This document shows, piece after piece, positions 28,064 through 36,149 of a stretch of 36,149 bases of DNA. Position numbers and translations under genes: made by a program. Source of the DNA: Lentisphaeria bacterium (GTDB lineage: Bacteria > Verrucomicrobiota > Lentisphaeria > Victivallales > JAADHT01); NCBI GenBank assembly GCA_015486135.1, contig WFSE01000141.1, positions 1 through 36,149 on the forward strand, read 5' to 3'. The notes beneath the pieces were generated by a model that did no database searches, was not told where the DNA came from, and worked only from the letters and a program-made list of their open reading frames with translations. Each line of letters begins with the position of its first letter. Within the stretch, counting starts at the first letter, position 1.

Positions 28064-28224
28064 GTTGCGGCTTTAAAAATTAAACTCGCCGTGCACATTA
28101 CTGGCAATGGCAATGTCGGCCCAACCCTCAGTCGCCAAATTCCGAAAGAGGAATTTGAGGACAGAGGTACAGGGGCCGTTTTTTATCGTATGGAGAAAGC
28201 GCGTAATTCGCGCAAACGGAAACA

Positions 28225-30342
28225 ATGAATTCAACCCAAGCGCAAAAAGAGTACAAAGAGGCCAAAGATAGGACGGTCCCACTGGAACACGTCCGTAACA
28301 TTGGCATCATGGCACACATCGATGCCGGGAAAACCACCACCACCGAGCGTATGCTCTATTATACTGGCGTGAACTATAAAATCGGCGAGGTGCACGATGG
28401 AACCGCAACCATGGACTGGATGGTCCAAGAACAAGAACGAGGAATAACGATAACCTCCGCGGCTACCACGTGTTTCTGGAAAAAACATCGGATAAATATC
28501 ATAGACACCCCGGGACACGTCGATTTCACCGCGGAGGTGGAACGATCCCTGAGAGTGCTGGATTCCGCCGTAGCCGTATTTTGTGCGGTAGGTGGAGTCC
28601 AACCTCAATCGGAAACCGTGTGGAGGCAGGCAAGAAAATATAATGTCCCCACCATGGCTTTCATAAACAAGATGGACCGCACCGGTGCCGATTTCAACAA
28701 AGTGGTTGACGACATCCGGACTAAGCTCGGTGCGACTACCGTCCCACTCCAAATCCCAATAGGTTCCGAAGAAAATTTCAAGGGCGTGGTGGACGTTGTC
28801 GAAGGTAAAGCTTTTGTCTACAATTCCAACAAAATAGATGCCGAATTGGAGACCGCTAATGTCCCGGAAGACCTACTGGAAGCCACTACTTCCGCTCGAA
28901 ATTTCATTTTTGAATGCCTGGCAGAAGTCAACGACGAGATGATGGAGCTCTATCTAGAAGATGCCACACCCGATGCAAACACACTCAAAAAAGCCATACG
29001 CAACGCCACTATCGCCGGCGACATCACCCCAGTGCTGTGTGGCTCCGCTTTCAAAAACAAAGGCGTGCGGCCACTATTGGACGCTATCGTGGCCTACCTC
29101 CCATCCCCCTTGGATATTTGGGAAATAGCCGGTGTGCACCCAGATACCGGAGAAAAAATCGCCCGCCACGCCGGAGATTCGCAACCATTCGCCGCATTGG
29201 CTTTTAAAATCATGTCCGATCCGTACGTGGGGAAACTTACTTTCTTCAGAGTCTACTCCGGAACAGCGTCCCGAGGAATGACTGTCCACAATCCCCGCAC
29301 AGGAAAAAAAGAACGCCTCGGACGACTCCTACAAATGCACGCCAACTCCCGCGAGGAACGCGATGCCGTTTACAGCGGAGATATCGCCGCCGCCGTCGGG
29401 CTGAAAAATGTCACCACCGGTGACACCATTTGCGATGAGCGCGATAGAATCATCCTGGAAACCATGTCGTTCCCGGAACCTGTTATTTCAATCGCGGTCG
29501 AGCCTAAAACCGCCGCGGAAAGGGACAAGCTCTTCTCCGCCCTCGGAGGCTTGGCCGAGGAAGACCCAACTTTCACTGTAAGAACCGACGAAGAAACGGG
29601 ACAAACCATTATATCCGGAATGGGAGAACTCCACCTCGACATTATCAAAGACAGGCTCCTCAGAGAATTCAAGGTCGAAGCCAATACCGGACGGCCGGAA
29701 GTAGCCTACAGAGAGACCATAAATGGCAGCGCCGAAGCCAACACCAAATTCGTCCGGCAAACTGGAGGAAAAGGGCAGTATGGACACGTCATTATAACAA
29801 TGGAACCCAAAGAGCGGGGACACGGTGTCACCGTGGAAAACAAAGTCGTCGGTGGAAATATTCCGAAAGAATACCACAAAGCGGTGGAACGCGGCCTCCA
29901 GGAAGCGGCGAAAACCGGAGTCCTGGCGGGATATCCAGTCGTCGACCTGCATATAGATGTACTGGATGGTTCGCACCATCCGGTCGACTCGTCGGAAATG
30001 GCATTCAAAATAGCCGCGTCCATGGCCTTCAAGGAAGCCTCGAAAAAAGCGGGGCTCTCCATCCTGGAACCTATCATGGATTTGGAAATCACTACGCCTG
30101 AAGAACATATGGGTGATGTTATCGGTGATATTTCCAGTAGAAGAGGGTTCATAAAAGAGGTTGACACTGGCGGAAACACTGCTAGAGTACTCGCCCGCGC
30201 GCCTTTGGCGGAGCTTTTTGGCTACGCCACAGCGTTGCGCTCCTTGACAAAAGGAAGAGCGGCGTATTCGATGGAACCGTCTCATTTCGAGAAGGTTCCG
30301 AAAGAAGCACAGGAAAGGATTCTCGAGAGGGCAAAACTATGA
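28225..30342 (+). CDS. fusA: Elongation factor G
   Basis: The 705-residue translocase GTPase has G motifs [12 protein letters not shown] (about 30-41), DTPGHVDF near 94 and [10 protein letters not shown] near 148. Domain II has [12 protein letters not shown]. Domains IV and V have [35 protein letters not shown] and [15 protein letters not shown]. It drives ribosome translocation. The leader contains a GCGCG/CGCGC hairpin ending 11 bases before the ATG, and only GGA serves as a ribosome site. Its stop overlaps the rpsJ ATG. No tuf lies between it and rpsJ. Confidence 0.99.
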   Translation: MNSTQAQKEYKEAKDRTVPLEHVRNIGIMAHIDAGKTTTTERMLYYTGVNYKIGEVHDGTATMDWMVQEQERGITITSAATTCFWKKHRINIIDTPGHVDFTAEVERSLRVLDSAVAVFCAVGGVQPQSETVWRQARKYNVPTMAFINKMDRTGADFNKVVDDIRTKLGATTVPLQIPIGSEENFKGVVDVVEGKAFVYNSNKIDAELETANVPEDLLEATTSARNFIFECLAEVNDEMMELYLEDATPDANTLKKAIRNATIAGDITPVLCGSAFKNKGVRPLLDAIVAYLPSPLDIWEIAGVHPDTGEKIARHAGDSQPFAALAFKIMSDPYVGKLTFFRVYSGTASRGMTVHNPRTGKKERLGRLLQMHANSREERDAVYSGDIAAAVGLKNVTTGDTICDERDRIILETMSFPEPVISIAVEPKTAAERDKLFSALGGLAEEDPTFTVRTDEETGQTIISGMGELHLDIIKDRLLREFKVEANTGRPEVAYRETINGSAEANTKFVRQTGGKGQYGHVIITMEPKERGHGVTVENKVVGGNIPKEYHKAVERGLQEAAKTGVLAGYPVVDLHIDVLDGSHHPVDSSEMAFKIAASMAFKEASKKAGLSILEPIMDLEITTPEEHMGDVIGDISSRRGFIKEVDTGGNTARVLARAPLAELFGYATALRSLTKGRAAYSMEPSHFEKVPKEAQERILERAKL

Positions 30343-30662
30343 GCGTAGCGACGCAACAGCAAACTATAAGAATACGCCTCCAGGCGTTCGACCACAGGAT
30401 TCTGGACCAATCTGTTCAGGAAATTGTAAGAACCGTTCGGCGTACCGGCGCCATGATCGCCGGCCCTATCCCACTGCCAACCTCCATTGAGAGGATAACA
30501 GTCAACCGCTCGCCTCATGTCAATAAAAAATCAATGGACCAATTCGAAACTAGAATCCACAAACGACTCGTGGATATTCTCAACCCCACCGCCAAAACGG
30601 TAGACGAGTTGAAGAAACTAAATCTGCCGGCGGGCGTGTTTATCACGATAAAAATAGGATGA
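30339..30662 (+). CDS. rpsJ: Ribosomal protein S10 (NusE)
   Basis: The 107-residue protein matches S10: [50 protein letters not shown] and [19 protein letters not shown]. It works in the small subunit and in NusB/NusG-linked antitermination. The ATG overlaps the fusA TGA, so the S10 cluster is coupled to the str cluster with no promoter gap. The N-terminus (MSVATQQQ) is a few residues longer than in E. coli. Confidence 0.98.
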   Translation: MSVATQQQTIRIRLQAFDHRILDQSVQEIVRTVRRTGAMIAGPIPLPTSIERITVNRSPHVNKKSMDQFETRIHKRLVDILNPTAKTVDELKKLNLPAGVFITIKIG

Positions 30663-30718
30663 GAAAGATAAGCGTCCGAGGCGCTTCGAGTGTCCGGAAG
30701 ACTTGAGGAAATCTAAAC

Positions 30719-31354
30719 ATGGAAAAGGCAATAATAGGAATCAAAAAGGGTATGACCCAGATATTCGGCGAGGACGGAACCGTCGTCCCGGTAACCGTCA
30801 TACAAGCCACTCCCTGTGTCGTTCTCGAAAACAAGACAAAAGAAAAACACGGGTATTCGGCAATACAGCTTGGCGCTGGAACAAGAAAACAAAAAAGGGT
30901 ATCCAAAGCGGTCAGAGGCCATTGCGCCGCCGCTGGCGTGCAAGACACCCCCCCGGCCACGATAAAAGAGTTCAGACTCGCTAAGGATTCGGAAATGAAG
31001 CCAGGCGAAACAGTGGATGTCTCCGTCTTCGCAGAAGGGGATTACATCGACATATCCGGCACCACAAAAGGCCGGGGCTTCCAAGGAGTTGTCAAGCGCT
31101 ATAACTTCCGAGGAGGACGTTACAGCCATGGCGGTGGCTGGAAAAGAAAACCAGGCTCCATTGGTCAGTGCGAATTCCCCGCTAGAGTCTTCAAGGGAAA
31201 AAAGCTTCCTGGCCGGATGGGCGGCGAAAAACACGTCGTTCAAAGCTTGAAGATTGCCAAGGTTATTCTCGAAGACAACATAATATGCGTGAAAGGCGCC
31301 GTCCCGGGCCCCGCGGGGGGAACGGTATGTATCAGCGCCGCCAAAAAGAAATAG
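30719..31354 (+). CDS. rplC: Ribosomal protein L3
   Basis: The 211-residue protein begins MEKAIIGIKKGMTQIFGEDG. The central-loop region has ISGTTKGRGFQGVVKRYNFRGG, HGGGWKRKPGSIGQCEFPARVFKGKKLPGRMGG and the end VPGPAGGTVCI. It folds the peptidyl-transferase region of 23S rRNA. GAGG lies 10 bases before the ATG. It fits the standard order rpsJ-rplC-rplD-rplW-rplB-rpsS. Confidence 0.98.
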   Translation: MEKAIIGIKKGMTQIFGEDGTVVPVTVIQATPCVVLENKTKEKHGYSAIQLGAGTRKQKRVSKAVRGHCAAAGVQDTPPATIKEFRLAKDSEMKPGETVDVSVFAEGDYIDISGTTKGRGFQGVVKRYNFRGGRYSHGGGWKRKPGSIGQCEFPARVFKGKKLPGRMGGEKHVVQSLKIAKVILEDNIICVKGAVPGPAGGTVCISAAKKK

Positions 31355-31363
31355 GATTGCGTC

Positions 31364-31996
31364 ATGTCTGTTAAACTTAAAATAAAAGACCTCTCCGGAA
31401 CGGATAAAGGCGAATTCGCCTTGAAGTCCGAATGCTTGGAAATGGAGAAAGGCGGACAAGCCGTCCACGAAGTCGTAGTGGCGCATTTGGCAGCCGCTAG
31501 GGCTGGAACAGCTTCCTCCAAGACAAGAGCGGAGGTGAAAGGCACCAAGGCTAAACCGTTCAGGCAAAAAGGTCGGGGAGGCGCCAGAGCAGGTGCCGTC
31601 ACAAGCCCTCTTTGGAGAGGCGGTGGCGTTATCTTCGGTCCAAAACCCCGTTCCTTCGCCAAGCGCGTCAACAAAAAAGTCGCTAAGTTGGCACTAAGAA
31701 GAGCGTTCTCGGAACGCGTCGCAGAAAACGCAGTCGGAGTTGTGGAGGAGCTGACATTACCAGACCACAAGACAAAGTCTTTCGTGGCCGTCTTGAGAAA
31801 ACTCGGATTGGAGGGTCGGAAGGTCCTCGTAGTCGTCAAGGATTACGACGACAACCTGCTACGCGCAACGGGCAACATCAAGGGCCTCCTCCTATTGAAG
31901 GCCACTTCGGTTAACGTTTACCAGTTGCTTCTCCGAGAAAAAATCCTTTTTACTAAGGATGCTATGGAAGAATTCGCAAGGAGGCTCGAGCGATGA
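31364..31996 (+). CDS. rplD: Ribosomal protein L4
   Basis: The 210-residue protein has the exit-tunnel loop signature (GTKAKPFRQKGRGGARAGAV, SPLWRGGGVIFGPKPRSF) and the C-terminal NLLRATGNIKGLLLLKATSVNVYQLL. In E. coli L4 represses its own operon; whether that holds here cannot be seen. AGGA precedes the ATG by 7 bases, and its stop overlaps the rplW start. Confidence 0.97.
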   Translation: MSVKLKIKDLSGTDKGEFALKSECLEMEKGGQAVHEVVVAHLAAARAGTASSKTRAEVKGTKAKPFRQKGRGGARAGAVTSPLWRGGGVIFGPKPRSFAKRVNKKVAKLALRRAFSERVAENAVGVVEELTLPDHKTKSFVAVLRKLGLEGRKVLVVVKDYDDNLLRATGNIKGLLLLKATSVNVYQLLLREKILFTKDAMEEFARRLER

Positions 31997-32277
31997 AAGA
32001 CCCATATAGCGTGGTTCAAACAATACTCATAACCGAGCGGAGCTTGGACTTCGCCGAGAACGAGAATAAATACGTGTTCAAGGTGCACCCGGACGCCAAC
32101 AAAATCGAAATAGCCCAGGCTATCGAAAGCATATACGATGTCAAAGTGGCGTCTGTCAATACCATGAATCGCAAGGGTAAGCAAAAACGAATAGGTCGTT
32201 CCATGAGGAAAGGACGCCAGGCCAATTGGAAAAAAGCCGTGGTAACTTTGGCCGAGGGTGCCATAAATATCATCTGA
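31993..32277 (+). CDS. rplW: Ribosomal protein L23
   Basis: The 94-residue protein has the L23 pattern (ILITERSLDFAENENKYVFKVHPDANKIEIAQAIESIYDVKVASVNTM, GRSMRKGRQANWKKAVVTL). It lies at the tunnel exit and docks trigger factor and SRP. The family usually reads TEKS where this protein has TERS. ATGA overlap with rplD indicates coupling. Confidence 0.97.
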   Translation: MKDPYSVVQTILITERSLDFAENENKYVFKVHPDANKIEIAQAIESIYDVKVASVNTMNRKGKQKRIGRSMRKGRQANWKKAVVTLAEGAINII

Positions 32278-32296
32278 CCAATAGAGGACACACGAT

Positions 32297-33124
32297 ATGC
32301 CAGTGAGAAAATACAATCCCACAACTCCAGGACGCAGGGGAATGTCCGTCTCCGATTTTGCGGAGGTAACCAAGGACTATCCGGAAAAGTCCTTGGTCAA
32401 AGGTAAAAAGTCCACCGGAGGACGCAACAACAACGGCCGAGTAACCACTAGGTTCCGCGGGGGAGGAGCCAAACGGAAACTACGCCAGGTCGACTTCAAA
32501 CGCGAAAAAGATGGCGTTCCCGCTATTGTCAATGCAATAGAGTACGATCCCAATCGCTCCGCCAATCTCGCATTGCTATTTTACGCCGATGGAGAAAAAC
32601 GCTACATCTTGGCCCCGGCGAAACTCAAGGTGGGAGACACCGTTTCCAGTGGCGAGAAGGCGGAAATGAAGCCTGGTAACGCCTTGAAGTTGAAAGACAT
32701 TCCCTTGGGATTCGAAATCCACAACATAGAGATGCGCCCGGGGGGAGGCGGAAAACTTGTCCGCGCCGCTGGACAGGCCGCCCAATTACGGGCCAAAGAG
32801 GGCAAATACGCTCAAGTCAAGTTGCCTAGTGGCGAAGTCCGTATGCTCCATCTCGAATGCAAAGCTACTATCGGCCAGGTCGGCAATGCCGAAAACATGA
32901 ATGTCAAACTAGGCAAGGCTGGACGCAAACGCTATCTCGGAAAACGTCCTCATGTCCGAGGAGTCGCGATGAACCCCGTCGACCATCCTATGGGGGGCGG
33001 AGAAGGACGTACAAGCGGTGGAGGACACCCACAATCCCCTTGGGGCCAACTTTCTAAAGGGAAACGCACCAGAAGCAAAAACAAGGCCTCCAATAAATTC
33101 ATCATAGAGCGCAGGAGGAAATGA
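32297..33124 (+). CDS. rplB: Ribosomal protein L2
   Basis: The 275-residue protein shows [47 protein letters not shown], the [21 protein letters not shown] segment and [18 protein letters not shown], with the functionally important His of [10 protein letters not shown] present. L2 is needed for subunit joining and peptidyl transfer. GAGG lies 9 bases before the ATG. The stop is 2 bases before rpsS. Confidence 0.98.
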   Translation: MPVRKYNPTTPGRRGMSVSDFAEVTKDYPEKSLVKGKKSTGGRNNNGRVTTRFRGGGAKRKLRQVDFKREKDGVPAIVNAIEYDPNRSANLALLFYADGEKRYILAPAKLKVGDTVSSGEKAEMKPGNALKLKDIPLGFEIHNIEMRPGGGGKLVRAAGQAAQLRAKEGKYAQVKLPSGEVRMLHLECKATIGQVGNAENMNVKLGKAGRKRYLGKRPHVRGVAMNPVDHPMGGGEGRTSGGGHPQSPWGQLSKGKRTRSKNKASNKFIIERRRK

Positions 33125-33126
33125 CA

Positions 33127-33396
33127 ATGGCCCGTTCAGTTAAAAAAGGTCCTTTTGTGGACGAACATCTTGCTAAAAAAGTCGAGCGAATGAACAAAAG
33201 CGGAATGAAGAAGCCGATAAAGACTTGGTCTAGACGATCCATGATTATGCCGGACTTCGTCGGGCATACTTTCAACGTCCATAATGGCAAAACATTCATT
33301 CCGGTTTTCGTAACGGAAAACATGGTTGGACACCGTTTAGGCGAATTCGCGGTGACCCGCCACTTCAAAATACACGGCGTAATCAGCGGCAGATAG
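33127..33396 (+). CDS. rpsS: Ribosomal protein S19
   Basis: The 89-residue protein matches S19 ([64 protein letters not shown]). An ATG at 33121 overlaps the rplB stop but is only 2 bases from AGGAGG. The ATG at 33127 is 8 bases away and fits the family start, so it is chosen. The G of the TAG stop is the first base of an inserted 246-bp element; reconstructing the empty site gives TAA. rplV, which normally follows, is missing. Confidence 0.98.
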   Translation: MARSVKKGPFVDEHLAKKVERMNKSGMKKPIKTWSRRSMIMPDFVGHTFNVHNGKTFIPVFVTENMVGHRLGEFAVTRHFKIHGVISGR

Positions 33397-33641
33397 GGCT
33401 TGCTGAAAAAGTCGAGAACGGGTCGGCTAGACAATAAGCCAACGGTGTGCTTTGCACTCCGAAATGAAATTAACGCCGCCAATAGCCCATTATCGGCTTT
33501 CGCGGCATTGGCAAGTGCCTGAAAATGTCAGTCGGCTCCAAGGCTTTTTGGAGATTTGCTACCAAAACCTTGGAGATGACACCGCTAAAAAAGAATTTAA
33601 CCCTATGGAAATTAAGCACTTGCCAATTATTCAGTGAGCCC
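33396..33641 (+). mobile_element. Copy A: intact MITE-like element with target duplication
   Basis: The left terminus GGGCTTGCTGAAAAAGTCG and the inverted right terminus GGGCTCACTGAATAATTGG agree at 14 of 19 positions. The perfect 6-bp direct repeat CAGATA immediately flanks both ends (33390-33395 and 33642-33647), as expected of a target-site duplication. Inside, TTGGCAAGTGC (33508-33518) and GCACTTGCCAA (33616-33626) are perfect inverted repeats. They enclose a second pair, CTCCAAGG/CCTTGGAG (33536-33575), so the right half can fold into a nested hairpin. No transposase is encoded, so mobilisation in trans would be needed. The parent insertion-sequence family is not identified. Confidence 0.85.
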
Positions 33642-33713
33642 CAGATAAGGTTACGCAAGAGCGAGTCGAAGTGGCGGATACCACCAGTGGAAAAATTTCC
33701 CGGCCCGCTTTTT
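33642..33713. other. Remainder of the spacer after rpsS
   Basis: Counting the element, about 317 bases separate rpsS from the next stop codon. After the CAGATA duplication only 66 bases of non-coding DNA remain. They show no rplV start and no clear intrinsic terminator for the long ribosomal operon. The motif GCCCGCTT is repeated across the end of the minus-strand gene (near 33703 and 33719). Confidence 0.6.
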
Positions 33714-34346
33714 TCAGTTCTTCCCAGCCCGCTTCTTCTCGGCTTCCTCAACGCATCTCTTGATGAATTCAGCCTGTTTTCCCCTAAGATTTCCATCGGC
33801 AAGCTTTTTCTTGGCGTATTCCAAAACCTTCTTGTGCTGGCAGCAATTGGACTTGAACGACCAGGATGCGGCACCAATAACAACCATCTCGTTGGGGTCG
33901 TCCTCCAGCATGGGCTTGCCAGCAAAATTGAGGAGTTTGTCCAGATATTTCTCGTCTCCAGTAACCATGAACGACACCCACCAGATATCAAGTTTAGATG
34001 GGTCAACCACGGAATCGTCGTCAATATATTTGGCGAGCTTCGATTTTCCTCCAACAATATCCTTGGCCACGTCGGTAAGCGACCCCTTGATTAACGGCCA
34101 ACCATACTTTTGTGCTATACGCGCTATCCCCACCGCCGCTAGCAACAACGCGCCATTCTCCTTGCTTTTAAGGATATCAAACGAGACATTGGCCCGCCGC
34201 TGTATTCCCTTGAACTCTTTCTTGGAGGGATGGAGGTAGAAATACGTCAAAGCACGGCACATATCACCAACATCATCGGCCGTCGCCAACGACGATATGG
34301 TCAAAAGGAAAAACGAAAACATAAACCGCGGAATGCACCCCCTCAT
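33714..34346 (-). CDS. Secreted protein of unknown function
   Basis: The 210-residue protein has a clear signal peptide (positively charged MRGCIPR, hydrophobic FMFSFFLLTISSLA, likely cleavage at TADD near residue 23). The mature part is helical, with YFYLHPSKKEFKGIQRR, WWVSFMVTGDEKYLDKLLNFAG and a Lys/Glu-rich end (RCVEEAEKKRAGKN). I do not recognise a named domain. AGGA lies 8 bases before the ATG. The gene is bracketed by repeat copies A and C and interrupts the region between the ribosomal operon and nfo. It is 54 bases downstream of nfo on the same strand and may be cotranscribed with it. Codon use is not obviously foreign by eye. Confidence 0.75.
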   Translation of the reverse strand: MRGCIPRFMFSFFLLTISSLATADDVGDMCRALTYFYLHPSKKEFKGIQRRANVSFDILKSKENGALLLAAVGIARIAQKYGWPLIKGSLTDVAKDIVGGKSKLAKYIDDDSVVDPSKLDIWWVSFMVTGDEKYLDKLLNFAGKPMLEDDPNEMVVIGAASWSFKSNCCQHKKVLEYAKKKLADGNLRGKQAEFIKRCVEEAEKKRAGKN

Positions 34347-34361
34347 AATCCTCTTCCTTTT

Positions 34362-34412
34362 GGGCTCACTGGAAAAGTCGGCCCCGTGCCGTTGGCGGCA
34401 TTAATTCACCTC
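34362..34412 (-). repeat. Copy C: truncated GGGCT-end element overlapping the nfo stop
   Basis: GGGCTCACTGGAAAAGTCG at 34362-34380 matches the left terminus of copy A at 16 of 19 positions. About 10 bases further on, TTGGCGGCATTAATTCACCTCGG matches, with one gap, an internal stretch of copy A in inverse orientation (33459-33485). The similarity stops inside the last codons of nfo. No opposite end or target duplication is visible, so this is a remnant. Confidence 0.55.
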
Positions 34413-35246
34413 GGAGGCTTTTCTCAAACAATCGATCTCTCCAGACCAAATTTCAGGATGCGGGGTCTCCAATATCAAAGGAATGCCGTCTAGTCTAGCA
34501 TCACGAGCTATCCTCTCGAACAATCCCAAACCAATGGTTCCCTCCCCTAACGACTCGTGACGGTCCACGCAGCTCCCCAAGGGGTTCTTGGAATCGTTCA
34601 AATGCATCCCCCGAAGATATTCCAACCCAATCACGGAATCGAACTTCTCCAGAAAAATATCAAGGTCGTCCTCACCCCTCAGTTCGTACCCGGCCGCAAA
34701 GGCATGGCACGTATCCACGCAAACCCCCACCCTGCTCTTGTCTTCCACCCCGTCTATTATTTCCGCCAAATGCTCCAACCTATATCCAACATTGTTTCCC
34801 TGTCCGGCGGTATTCTCTATAACCGCCGCAACAGATCCCGTCTTTCCCAACGCCAAGTTTATCGATTCGGAAACTCGAGGAAGAGCCGTAGCCACATTGC
34901 CATCCAAAGCACTCCCGGGATGGAAATTAAGAAATTTCAAAGATAACGCCTCGCATCTACGCATCTCATCGACAAATGCGTCGCGCGACTTGTCCAGCTT
35001 ATCCGGATCGGGATGCGCCAGGTTTATCAAATAGCCATCGTGGGGAAGCACGGAACTATAGGAGAATCCAAGCTCCGACATATTGAGAGCAAACTCGTCT
35101 ATCGATCCAGGAGTCAACGGCTCCGCCAGCCAACGCTTCTGGTTCTTTGTAAACAAGGCAAAGGCGTTCGCACCCAACGCCGCCGCGTTCAACGGTGCGT
35201 TCCCAACCCCACCTGCCGCACTAACATGCGCTCCTATCAATTTCAC
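34401..35246 (-). CDS. nfo: Endonuclease IV (AP endonuclease)
   Basis: The 281-residue protein is colinear with E. coli Nfo (285). It has [98 protein letters not shown] and [11 protein letters not shown]. All metal-binding His, Glu and Asp of the three-zinc site appear to be present. It cleaves 5' to abasic sites in base-excision repair. The start is GTG at 35246, aligned with the family N-terminus; the ribosome site is poor, and a longer frame would run into secG. The stop lies within repeat copy C, but the C-terminus has the normal length. Confidence 0.96.
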   Translation of the reverse strand: MKLIGAHVSAAGGVGNAPLNAAALGANAFALFTKNQKRWLAEPLTPGSIDEFALNMSELGFSYSSVLPHDGYLINLAHPDPDKLDKSRDAFVDEMRRCEALSLKFLNFHPGSALDGNVATALPRVSESINLALGKTGSVAAVIENTAGQGNNVGYRLEHLAEIIDGVEDKSRVGVCVDTCHAFAAGYELRGEDDLDIFLEKFDSVIGLEYLRGMHLNDSKNPLGSCVDRHESLGEGTIGLGLFERIARDARLDGIPLILETPHPEIWSGEIDCLRKASEVN

Positions 35247-35280
35247 GCGAGATAATACCCCCCAACGCAACCCGTCGAAG

Positions 35281-35820
35281 TTAATCCCCCGAGGGCTTCG
35301 CCTTTTTTTCTTTCGATACAGGTGGAACCGCCACCTTCGACAAATCCTTATTCGTCCCCTGCGCACCCGCACTAGCCTTGGACGGATTGGCAGGCGCTTT
35401 TACAACTACAGTGGCAACATTACTAACTTTTTTCCCCTTCCCGTCCCCGGCAATTCCAGCAACGGAGGAAACTCCTCCCTTATCCTTGGCCTTATCCTTG
35501 GCCTTGGCCTTGTCCTTGGCGGACACTGGAACCACGAGCTCCGCCTGCACTTCCGCGCTCTCCGCCACCCCACGATCGCAAGAACGACGCCCGGTAATCA
35601 CCGCTAGCAACAACGTCAACCCGAGAAATAGGGTTACCAAAACCACCGTCACCTTGGTCATATGGTCGGCCGCCTGCCCTCCGAACATGGACTCGCCCAA
35701 TCCACCAAAAGTGGACGAACTGAACCCTCCATCCTTGGACTGCTGAATCAACACCGCTCCAATCAGCAACAACGCGACCATGCCGTCAACCACTGTCAAG
35801 GCTATAATTATGTATTTCAT
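35281..35820 (-). CDS. secG: Preprotein translocase subunit SecG with long C-terminal tail
   Basis: Residues 1-82 form a normal SecG: helix one ([24 protein letters not shown]), the cytoplasmic loop [23 protein letters not shown], and helix two ([21 protein letters not shown]). The remaining 95 or so residues are low complexity, with an [16 protein letters not shown] repeat and Ala/Lys/Val-rich sequence to the end, so the protein (179 residues) is about twice the usual length. SecG assists SecYE in export. The internal ATG at 35820 is preceded by GAGAGG. It lies 40 bases after tpiA, a neighbour pair seen in many bacteria. Confidence 0.93.
   Translation of the reverse strand: MKYIIIALTVVDGMVALLLIGAVLIQQSKDGGFSSSTFGGLGESMFGGQAADHMTKVTVVLVTLFLGLTLLLAVITGRRSCDRGVAESAEVQAELVVPVSAKDKAKAKDKAKDKGGVSSVAGIAGDGKGKKVSNVATVVVKAPANPSKASAGAQGTNKDLSKVAVPPVSKEKKAKPSGD
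35476..35520 (-). repeat. Tandem repeat coding the AKDK tail of SecG
   Basis: On the plus strand CCTTATCCTTGG and CCTTGG-type units recur about six times. They encode the alternating Ala-Lys-Asp-Lys stretch. Such a tract is prone to slippage length changes in multiples of 6. Confidence 0.6.
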
Positions 35821-35860
35821 TTTCCTCTCTTTTCCGCATTCGGAACGGCCACAGCCACAA

Positions 35861-36149
<289 letters not shown>

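Noticed and set aside
33452-33637. A 61-codon open frame inside element copy A
   Set aside because: It has no ribosome site, ends inside the terminal repeat, spans the internal inverted repeats and resembles no transposase. It is probably non-coding, though its last codons align with the start of the gene at 2608.

Overview
This window is a housekeeping chromosomal segment from a Gram-negative-type bacterium of moderate GC. Its backbone is a long plus-strand superoperon: tRNA-Thr, tuf, rpmG, tRNA-Trp, secE, nusG, rplKAJL, rpoBC, rpsL, rpsG, fusA, rpsJ, rplC, rplD, rplW, rplB, rpsS (about 13.9-33.4 kb). The placement of tuf, the family-4 and family-39 glycosyltransferases, the secreted HEAT and VWA proteins and a long-tailed SecG would fit a PVC-superphylum lineage such as Lentisphaerota or Kiritimatiellota. 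That assignment is an inference; nothing in the window proves it.

Layout. Bases 1-2520 hold a plus-strand surface-polysaccharide cluster: the 3' end of an unknown gene and two family-4 glycosyltransferases joined by 4-base stop/start overlaps. Bases 2510-5159 hold a secreted HEAT-like protein and a short-chain dehydrogenase. About 360 bases of repeat-rich, non-coding, convergent spacer follow (5160-5521). From 13350 down to 5522 the minus strand carries a TonB-like-anchored VWA protein, pyrG, cysC, cysD, two small MotA/TolQ/ExbB-like membrane proteins and a family-39-type glycosyltransferase. The last six of these are closely packed. tRNA-Leu(GAG) with its own promoter sits next to a very strong-looking promoter (A/T tracts, consensus -35) that drives tRNA-Thr-tuf and probably much of the superoperon.

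The superoperon stops at rpsS; the usual next genes (rplV, rpsC, rplP and so on) are absent. A 246-bp non-autonomous element with imperfect terminal inverted repeats and a perfect 6-bp target duplication (CAGATA) sits exactly at the rpsS stop codon. Beyond it lie a minus-strand orphan secreted protein, nfo, secG and the 3' part of tpiA.

The most distinctive signal is this small element family. Four sites (2510, 5159, 33396, 34362) begin with or contain GGGCTyrCTGrAAAAGTCG-type ends. Three of the four coincide with gene stop codons, and one copy appears to supply the start codon and first residues of the secreted protein at 2608. Two drug-target residues are also unusual: RpoB has Asn at the E. 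coli His526 position, and S12 has Arg at position 88. No CRISPR array, prophage, transposase gene, toxin-antitoxin module or clearly new multi-gene system was found.
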